Below the pieces are notes generated by a model that searched no databases, was not told the DNA's origin, and worked only from the letters and a program-made list of their open reading frames with translations. Source: Faecousia sp. (GTDB taxonomy: Bacteria; Bacillota; Clostridia; Oscillospirales; Oscillospiraceae). From it: a stretch of 7,221 nt of DNA. The DNA is taken from contig JARHYV010000179.1 in the NCBI GenBank assembly GCA_029258495.1, forward strand, positions 1-7,221, given 5' to 3'. The translations under genes and the position numbers were made by a program. Shown here one piece after another: positions 1 through 4,907 of the stretch (within the stretch, counting starts at the first letter, position 1; each line of letters begins with the position of its first letter).

Positions 1-3
1 CAT
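1..3 (-). CDS. Possible first codon of the next gene, cut by the window edge
   Basis: Read on the minus strand, the last 15 bases are TGAGGTGTTTTTATG. The TGA is the stop of the pseudouridine synthase gene, GAGGTG (plus positions 9-14) is a good Shine-Dalgarno sequence overlapping that stop, and an ATG follows after five T residues. This is the layout of a tightly coupled next gene in an operon. Only the start codon is inside the window, so nothing can be said about the product, and a chance ATG is not excluded. Confidence 0.35.
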
Positions 4-12
4 AAAAACACC

Positions 13-657
13 TCATTTGAATAATGTCCAAGGATAGATCGATGGTGCCGGAGCAGAGAAAGTCAGGGGTTCGCCGGTAACCGGATGATAAAAGGAAAGG
101 CGATGAGACCAAAGTGCGATCTCGCACGGATCTTCGTTTATACTGTACTTTCGATCACCGACCAATGGCAGACCGCGTGAGGAAAACTGGCACCGGATTT
201 GATGCGTACGGCCGGTTATCAAGTGGACGGAAACCTCTGAGAAACTCTCGGTGGATTGAAGTAGTTCATAATCCAGGATGGCCTGCTGTACTCCCTTATC
301 CGGCGTCGTGACAACATAGGTCTTTCGCTCCTTTTTGTCCCGTGCAAGCAGGTCGGTCAGACGGCCTTTGGGTGCATCGGGGGAACCGTGGACGACAGCC
401 AAGTATTCTTTGTCAAACAAGCCTTCCCGAATTTGTCGGGATAGTTCTGAGGCGGCCTGGGGCGTTCTGGCTAAAACCATGAGACCGGAAACCACACGAT
501 CTAGACGATGTATGGTTCGGACGCAGCCATTCGGCTCACCAAGTGCATTGCGGACAAGCTCGGGCATACCGCCAGGTTCGTCTGTAGATAGGATGCGGGC
601 GGGCTTGATGCATACGACGAAGTTATCGTCCAAATTTATGATCTGAAATTGGTTCAT
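13..657 (-). CDS. RluA-type RNA pseudouridine synthase, compact form
   Basis: This 214-residue cytoplasmic enzyme should convert specific uridines in rRNA or tRNA to pseudouridine. The catalytic motif HRLDRVVSG lies at residues 50-58, with Asp53 as the expected nucleophile. The KEYLAVVHG segment is at 83-91, GRTHQIR at 149-155, and GDRKY at 167-171. The C-terminal stretch SHRLSFYHPVTGEPLTF also fits the RluA family (PseudoU_synth_2 domain). There is no N-terminal S4 RNA-binding domain, so it resembles short members such as TruC rather than RluB, RluC or RluD. The N-terminal KPA-R-ILS differs from the usual KPAG form. The start at 657 is supported by GGAGT (plus positions 664-668) seven bases upstream. 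It has its own promoter and is not cotranscribed with the tRNA, which has a terminator between them. A further gene may follow at the window edge. The family is clear; the RNA target and exact paralogue cannot be told from sequence alone. Confidence 0.93.
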   Translation of the reverse strand: MNQFQIINLDDNFVVCIKPARILSTDEPGGMPELVRNALGEPNGCVRTIHRLDRVVSGLMVLARTPQAASELSRQIREGLFDKEYLAVVHGSPDAPKGRLTDLLARDKKERKTYVVTTPDKGVQQAILDYELLQSTESFSEVSVHLITGRTHQIRCQFSSRGLPLVGDRKYSINEDPCEIALWSHRLSFYHPVTGEPLTFSAPAPSIYPWTLFK

Positions 658-683
658 TCTTTGACTCCATTACATTTTTGCTT

Positions 684-713
684 ATTATATCATATAGAAT
701 AATAGGATTGCAA
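684..713 (-). promoter_or_regulatory. Predicted promoter of the pseudouridine synthase gene
   Basis: On the minus strand there is a -35 box TTGCAA (plus 708-713), an 18-base spacer, and a perfect -10 box TATAAT (plus 684-689). The -10 lies about 26 bases before the ATG at 657, leaving room for a short leader carrying the GGAGT ribosome-binding site. The match is to the housekeeping sigma-70/SigA consensus. It sits downstream of the tRNA terminator, so the gene has an independent start. Confidence 0.65.
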
Positions 714-763
714 GAAATCTGCAGATATATGACTGTAATTATGAATGCCGAGAAAATAGGAAA

Positions 764-798
764 ATCCCCAGATATTGACAGGATCAATATCTGGGGAT
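764..798 (-). terminator. Intrinsic terminator of the tRNA-Leu gene
   Basis: Bases 764-778 and 784-798 are perfect inverted repeats, giving a 15-bp stem with a five-base loop (779-783). On the minus strand the stem is followed by TTTTCCTATTTTC, an interrupted U-rich tract. It begins nine bases after the encoded CCA end of the tRNA, the expected place for a Rho-independent terminator ending a single-tRNA transcript. On the plus strand the stem is followed by CATTCG, which has no T-run, so termination is predicted for leftward transcription only. Confidence 0.9.
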
Positions 799-807
799 CA
801 TTCGATG

Positions 808-890
808 TGGTGCGAGAGATGGGACTCGAACCCACACGGCGTAACCACACGCACCTCAAACGTGCTTGTCTACCATTCCAACACTCTCGC
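808..890 (-). tRNA. tRNA-Leu, anticodon GAG
   Basis: The 83-base gene (CCA included) folds as a class II tRNA. The acceptor stem is GCGAGAG paired with CTCTCGC, followed by discriminator A and encoded CCA (plus 808-810). The D arm is TTG...CAA with GG in the loop. The anticodon stem is CACGT/GCGTG (last pair T-G), and the seven-base loop TTGAGGT places anticodon GAG at plus 855-857. The extra arm is GGT-TAC-GCC, and the T arm has loop TTCGAGT. The long extra arm, A73 and anticodon all point to leucine, reading CUC and CUU codons. A consensus promoter precedes it and an intrinsic terminator follows, so it is a stand-alone unit. Confidence 0.96.
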
Positions 891-902
891 AAATTCCTTA
901 AT

Positions 903-931
903 ATTATAGCTCTAAAAGTATCATTTGTCAA
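903..931 (-). promoter_or_regulatory. Consensus promoter of the tRNA-Leu gene
   Basis: The minus strand shows TTGACA (plus 926-931), a 17-base spacer and TATAAT (plus 903-908), an exact match to the housekeeping sigma consensus. Transcription should start about six bases before the mature tRNA 5' end at 890, leaving a very short leader for RNase P. A second TTGACA on the same strand (plus 940-945) lies 14 bases further upstream, with no obvious -10 at the right distance. The promoter points away from rpoB. Confidence 0.88.
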
Positions 932-1011
932 CAGTTAAGTGTCAAGGAAAATAAGAATTTCGATCACAAAGAAAAAGAAGAGGAAAGTTGTCGAATTATT
1001 CCTTGTATGTA
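932..1011. other. Inter-promoter region, no gene seen
   Basis: About 80 bases separate the -35 boxes of the divergent tRNA-Leu and rpoB promoters. The plus strand is purine-rich (AAAGAAAAAGAAGAGGAAAG at 969-988) and flanked by a small inverted repeat, TTCGA (959-963) and TCGAA (991-995). The A-rich DNA could act as an UP-element or bend DNA for either promoter, but I see no recognisable operator, gene or RNA here. Confidence 0.5.
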
Positions 1012-1040
1012 TTGACAAATAAAAGAAGATGTGATACCAT
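1012..1040 (+). promoter_or_regulatory. Predicted promoter of the rpoB-rpoC operon
   Basis: TTGACA at 1012-1017 is followed by a 17-base spacer and TACCAT at 1035-1040 (4 of 6 matches to TATAAT). TG at 1032-1033 forms an extended -10 element. The start of transcription should be near 1047. The first nine bases, TTGACAAAT, are identical to those of the divergent tRNA-Leu promoter. An alternative -10-like TATACT at 1041-1046 has a 23-base spacer and is unlikely. This gives rpoBC a promoter of its own. Confidence 0.75.
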
Positions 1041-1109
1041 TATACTCCATACTGTGATAGTATGCCCTCATGGTGCTCCCATCTTGTAGGGACATATTAG
1101 CACAGGGGA

Positions 1110-1153
1110 GATTGGTTGTCAAGTAGGATATGTTTAGAAACTTGCAACTGATC
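1110..1153 (+). promoter_or_regulatory. 14-bp hairpin in the rpoB leader
   Basis: GATTGGTTG (1110-1118) pairs with CAACTGATC (1145-1153), including two G-U pairs. After a single bulged T (1119), CAAGT (1120-1124) pairs with ACTTG (1140-1144). The apical loop of 15 bases (1125-1139) contains AGGA. The helix ends 10 bases before the first in-frame ATG at 1164 and 58 bases before the favoured ATG at 1212. It is the strongest fold in the leader. Function unknown. Confidence 0.55.
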
Positions 1154-1201
1154 CAAGCGTATCATGTTTAACAACACATTATTCCGGCGTTTAGCCGAAA
1201 G

Positions 1202-1206
1202 AAAGG
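1202..1206 (+). promoter_or_regulatory. Candidate ribosome-binding site deciding the rpoB start
   Basis: AAAGG ends five bases before the ATG at 1212. It is a moderate Shine-Dalgarno match, but the only one suitably placed before any in-frame start: the first ATG (1164) is preceded by GATCCAAGCGTATC, with no purine-rich motif. The GG can also pair with CC in AGCC (1193-1196)/GGCT (1205-1208), which would hide it. Confidence 0.45.
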
Positions 1207-1211
1207 CTGTG

Positions 1212-4200
1212 ATGATCCATATGGCAATGGTCAAGGACCAGTTGTTTGGCAAGACCGTGCGTAAGAGCTACGCAAAGTATGAAGAGATCCTTGAGATGCC
1301 CAATATGCTCAAAATCCAGAAGGACTCGTATAAGTGGTTTTTGGATGAAGGCTTGCGGGAAGTTTTCAAGGATGTTGGCTCCATCACCGATTTCTCCGGT
1401 AAGCTTGAGCTGAGTTTCCTGGATTTCTCCATGGACGAAAAGCCCAAGTATACCATCGAGGAATGCAAGGAGCGTGACGCCACTTACGCAAAGCCCATCA
1501 AGGTTCGGGTTCGTCTGCGCAACACCGAAACCGATGAAATCAAAGAACAGGAAATCTTTATGGGCGATTTCCCCATCATGACCAACGGCGGCACTTTTGT
1601 GATCAATGGTGCTGAGCGTGTCATCGTTTCCCAGATCGTTCGTTCTCCCGGTATGTATTATGGTCATGAGGTGGACAAGGCGGATCAGCACACCTATACC
1701 GCAACGGTTATTCCTTACCGTGGTGCATGGCTGGAATACGAAACAGACACCGCTGATGTGTTCTGGGTTCGTATCGATAAGAACCGTAAGCTCCCCATCA
1801 CCTGCCTGATCCGCGCCATGGGCGTTAAGACAGATGAGGAGATCAAGGAACTGTTTGGCAATGATCCCCGTATTCTGGCGACCATTGAAAAAGATCCCTG
1901 CAAGACAAAAGAAGAGTCTTTGCTTGAGATCTACCGCCGCCTGCGTCCCGGTGAGCCTCCCACGGTTGAAACGGCTACCGCCCATCTGGAGGGGCTGCTG
2001 TTCGATGCCCGCCGTTACGATGTAAGCAAGGTCGGCCGCTACAAGTTCAACAAGAAGATGGATATCTGGAGCCGCCTGTCCGGTCAGGTCGTGGCAGAGC
2101 CTATCGTCGATCCCATGACCGGCGAGATCCTTGCAATGCCCGGTGAGGTCATTGATCGCAATCGTGCACACGAGATCAGTGATCGCGGTGTCAACAGCGC
2201 TGTTCTGCAGGTTGGCGATCAGCTAGTAAAGGTATTCTCCAACGACATGGTTGACATGTCCAAGTTTGTTGATTTTGATCCGGCGGAGTATGGCATCAAG
2301 GAGAAGGTTCGTTTCTCTGTCCTGAAGGAAATGCTGGAAACCGTTCCTGCTGGCGGATGGGCAGATGCCATTGCTGAGCGTATGGACGATCTGCTGCCCA
2401 AGCATATCATTTTTGACGATATTCTGGCATCTATCAACTACCTGAACTGCGTTGCAATGGGTGTTGGTATTCCTGATGATATTGACCATCTGGGCAACCG
2501 CCGCCTTCGCTGCGTCGGTGAGCTGCTGCAGAACCAGTTCCGTATCGGCTTCAGCCGTCTGGATCGAGTGATCCGTGAGCGCATGACCGTTCAGGATCTG
2601 GATGCGGTCACACCTCAGAGCCTGATCAATATTCGTCCTGTTACCGCAGTTATCAAGGAGTTCTTTGGCTCCAGCCCACTGTCCCAGTTTATGGATCAGA
2701 ACAACCCTCTGGCTGAGCTGACCCACAAGCGTCGTCTGTCTGCTCTGGGTCCCGGCGGCTTAAGCAGAGAGCGTGCATCCTTTGATGTTCGAGATGTTCA
2801 CTACACCCACTACGGTCGTATGTGCCCCATCGAAACTCCTGAAGGTCCCAACATCGGTCTGATCAACTATCTGGCAACCTTTGCCAAGATCAACGATTTC
2901 GGTTTTGTTGAGGCTCCTTACCGCAGAGTTGAGAAGGAAACCGGTTTCGTTACCCGCGAAGTTGCCTACATGACTGCCGATGTGGAAGATGATTACTATA
3001 TCGCTCAGGCGAATGAGCCTCTGGATGAAAACGGCTGCCTGGCAAATGCCCGTATCACCTGCCGCCACCGCAATGAGATCATTGAGGTAGACCGCAATGT
3101 GATTGATTACATTGATGTTTCTCCCAGAATGATGGTTTCTGTTGCAACTGCATTCATCCCGTTCCTGCAGAACGATGACGCAAACCGCGCATTGATGGGT
3201 GCAAACATGCAGCGTCAGGCTGTTCCTCTGTTGACCACGGAGGCTCCCGTCGTTGCAACAGGCATGGAGCATCGTTCCGCTGTTGACTCTGAGGTCTGCA
3301 TTAAGGCCAAGGGTGACGGTGTGATCGCATCTGTCTCCGCTGACTATATCACAGTCCGCTATGATGATGGCACTGTGGAAGAGTACAAGCTCACAAAGTT
3401 TGCCCGCAGCAACGCAGGCACCTGCGTCAACCAGCGTCCGATTGTCGAGGCTGGCGAGCGTGTTACCACTGAGCAGATCATTGCTGACGGCCCCTCTACC
3501 TCTCAGGGTGAAGTCGCACTGGGTAAGAATGTGTTGATCGGCTTTGTTACTTGGGAAGGCTATAACTACGAGGACGCCATCCTGCTGAATGAGCGTCTTG
3601 TTCGTGAGGATGTCTTTACCTCGATCCATATTGAGGAGCATGAGACAGAGTCCCGTGATACAAAGCTCGGGCCGGAAGAGATTACCCGCGATATCCCCAA
3701 TGTCGGTGACGATGCGCTGAAGGATCTGGACGAGAACGGCATCATTCGCATCGGTGCTGAGGTTCATTCCGGTGACTATCTGGTCGGTAAGGTCACACCG
3801 AAGGGTGAAACTGAGCTGACACCTGAGGAGCGACTGCTCCGTGCGATCTTCGGCGAGAAGGCAAGAGAAGTACGCGATACCTCTTTGAAGGTGCCTCACG
3901 GCGAAAGCGGCATCGTTGTAGATGTCAAGATCTTCACCAAGGAGAACGGTGATGAGCTGTCTCCCGGTGTGAACAAGTCCGTCCGTGTTTATATCGCCCA
4001 GAAGCGTAAGATCTCTGTCGGCGATAAGATGGCAGGCCGCCACGGCAACAAGGGTGTCGTATCTCGTGTTCTGCCTGAGGAGGATATGCCCTTCCTGCCG
4101 GATGGCACGCCTCTGGATGTGGTTCTGAACCCTCTGGGCGTTCCTTCCCGTATGAACATCGGTCAGGTCTTGGAAGTCCACCTGGGCTACGCTGCAAAGA

Positions 4201-4895
4201 CTCTGGGCTGGAAGGTTGCTACCCCCGTATTCGACGGCGCAAACGAGAAGGATATCCGCGATACCCTGAAATTGGCAGGTCTGCGTGAGGATGGTAAAAC
4301 CGTTTTGTATGATGGCCGTACCGGTGAGCCCTTCGATAACTTGGTTACCGTTGGCTACCCCTACTACCTCAAGCTCCACCATCTGGTTGACGATAAGATC
4401 CATGCCCGTTCCACCGGCCCGTACTCCTTGGTCACCCAGCAGCCTCTGGGCGGCAAGGCTCAGTTTGGCGGTCAGCGTTTCGGCGAAATGGAAGTTTGGG
4501 CGCTGGAAGCTTACGGCGCTGCTTATACCCTGCAGGAGATCCTGACGGTCAAGTCCGACGATGTCACCGGTCGTGTCAAGACATACGAGGCAATCGTTAA
4601 GGGCAACAATATTCCTGCTCCCGGCGTTCCCGAGTCCTTTAAGGTTCTGGTTAAGGAATTGCAGTCTTTGTGTCTGGATATCCGCGTGCTGGATGAAAAT
4701 GGCAACGAGATCGAGCTGAAGGATGAGGACGAAGATGAGGATGTAATCTACACTGCTGAGAGCCACGGAGAGATCGTGACCGATACAACTGAGGTCCTTG
4801 ATTCCGGCTTTGGCATTGATGAGGAAAGTCCTGAAGATATTATGGATGTGTTTGGCGGTCTGAATGAAGAAGACGCAGACACCACGGAAGAATAA
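1212..4895 (+). CDS. rpoB: DNA-directed RNA polymerase subunit beta
   Basis: The beta subunit forms one jaw of core RNA polymerase and part of the catalytic centre, with alpha, beta-prime and omega. From the ATG at 1212 it has 1227 residues. The N-terminal block KSYAKYEEILEMPNM and the protrusion/lobe regions are followed by DDIDHLGNRRLR and the fork/rifampicin-pocket segment (about 486-515, GSSPLSQFMDQNNPLAELTHKRRLSALG). Then come THYGRMCPIETPEGPNIGLI and GDKMAGRHGNKG, whose Lys939 and Lys947 correspond to the active-site lysines 1065 and 1073 of E. coli. The C-terminal clamp motif is GGKAQFGGQRFGEMEVWALEAYGA. The last 57 residues (from 1171) form an acidic tail with 24 Asp/Glu and no Lys or Arg. 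The open frame extends upstream to an ATG at 1164, but that start lacks a ribosome-binding site and its first codons look unlike the gene; 1221 and 1227 are further options, and relatives usually begin near the MVKD at 1227. Cotranscribed with rpoC. The rifampicin contact residues Gln492, Asp495, His505, Arg508 and Ser510 are wild type. Confidence 0.99.
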   Translation: MIHMAMVKDQLFGKTVRKSYAKYEEILEMPNMLKIQKDSYKWFLDEGLREVFKDVGSITDFSGKLELSFLDFSMDEKPKYTIEECKERDATYAKPIKVRVRLRNTETDEIKEQEIFMGDFPIMTNGGTFVINGAERVIVSQIVRSPGMYYGHEVDKADQHTYTATVIPYRGAWLEYETDTADVFWVRIDKNRKLPITCLIRAMGVKTDEEIKELFGNDPRILATIEKDPCKTKEESLLEIYRRLRPGEPPTVETATAHLEGLLFDARRYDVSKVGRYKFNKKMDIWSRLSGQVVAEPIVDPMTGEILAMPGEVIDRNRAHEISDRGVNSAVLQVGDQLVKVFSNDMVDMSKFVDFDPAEYGIKEKVRFSVLKEMLETVPAGGWADAIAERMDDLLPKHIIFDDILASINYLNCVAMGVGIPDDIDHLGNRRLRCVGELLQNQFRIGFSRLDRVIRERMTVQDLDAVTPQSLINIRPVTAVIKEFFGSSPLSQFMDQNNPLAELTHKRRLSALGPGGLSRERASFDVRDVHYTHYGRMCPIETPEGPNIGLINYLATFAKINDFGFVEAPYRRVEKETGFVTREVAYMTADVEDDYYIAQANEPLDENGCLANARITCRHRNEIIEVDRNVIDYIDVSPRMMVSVATAFIPFLQNDDANRALMGANMQRQAVPLLTTEAPVVATGMEHRSAVDSEVCIKAKGDGVIASVSADYITVRYDDGTVEEYKLTKFARSNAGTCVNQRPIVEAGERVTTEQIIADGPSTSQGEVALGKNVLIGFVTWEGYNYEDAILLNERLVREDVFTSIHIEEHETESRDTKLGPEEITRDIPNVGDDALKDLDENGIIRIGAEVHSGDYLVGKVTPKGETELTPEERLLRAIFGEKAREVRDTSLKVPHGESGIVVDVKIFTKENGDELSPGVNKSVRVYIAQKRKISVGDKMAGRHGNKGVVSRVLPEEDMPFLPDGTPLDVVLNPLGVPSRMNIGQVLEVHLGYAAKTLGWKVATPVFDGANEKDIRDTLKLAGLREDGKTVLYDGRTGEPFDNLVTVGYPYYLKLHHLVDDKIHARSTGPYSLVTQQPLGGKAQFGGQRFGEMEVWALEAYGAAYTLQEILTVKSDDVTGRVKTYEAIVKGNNIPAPGVPESFKVLVKELQSLCLDIRVLDENGNEIELKDEDEDEDVIYTAESHGEIVTDTTEVLDSGFGIDEESPEDIMDVFGGLNEEDADTTEE

Positions 4896-4900
4896 GGAGG
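4896..4900 (+). promoter_or_regulatory. Ribosome-binding site of rpoC
   Basis: GGAGG directly follows the TAA stop of rpoB and lies seven bases before the rpoC ATG at 4908. The 12-base gap with no promoter or terminator indicates one mRNA and probably translational coupling, which would keep beta and beta-prime in balance. An in-frame GTG at 4902 is too close to this site to be the start. Confidence 0.9.
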
Positions 4901-4907
4901 CGTGACA

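Larger units (their letters stand above)
1048..1211 (+). promoter_or_regulatory. Structured 5' leader of rpoB
   Basis: From the predicted start of transcription to the favoured rpoB ATG there are about 165 bases rich in potential RNA structure. Hairpin A pairs CATACT (1048-1053) with AGTATG (1059-1064). Hairpin B pairs TCCC (1077-1080) with GGGA (1089-1092) inside an outer GTGC/GCAC helix (1073-1076 with 1100-1103). Hairpin C is at 1110-1153. A small CGGC/GCCG hairpin is at 1185-1197. CTCCC (1076-1080) can instead pair with GGGAG (1106-1110), which would exclude hairpin B and disturb the base of hairpin C. None of the hairpins is followed by a U-tract, so attenuation by an intrinsic terminator is not supported. 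Translational or protein-mediated control is possible but is an inference. Confidence 0.5.

Noticed and set aside
853..859. Reading the tRNA as tRNA-Gln with anticodon TTG
   Set aside because: Shifting the loop breaks a pair in the anticodon stem; the GAG reading gives five pairs and fits the long extra arm typical of leucine tRNAs.
623..938. Short open frames of about 86-102 codons on both strands over the tRNA region
   Set aside because: They run through the tRNA-Leu gene, its terminator and promoters, and have no protein-like features.
1100..1120. T-box antiterminator in the rpoB leader
   Set aside because: The GGGGAGATTGG sequence does not match the conserved AGGGTGG-ACCGCG block, and no terminator hairpin with a U-tract follows.
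1110..1153. Hairpin before rpoB as an intrinsic terminator or attenuator
   Set aside because: The bases after the helix (CAAGCGTATC) contain no T-run.
1191..2171. 326-codon minus-strand open frame inside rpoB
   Set aside because: Same codon-aligned antisense effect, bounded by TTA at 1191 and CTA at 2223 in the sense frame.
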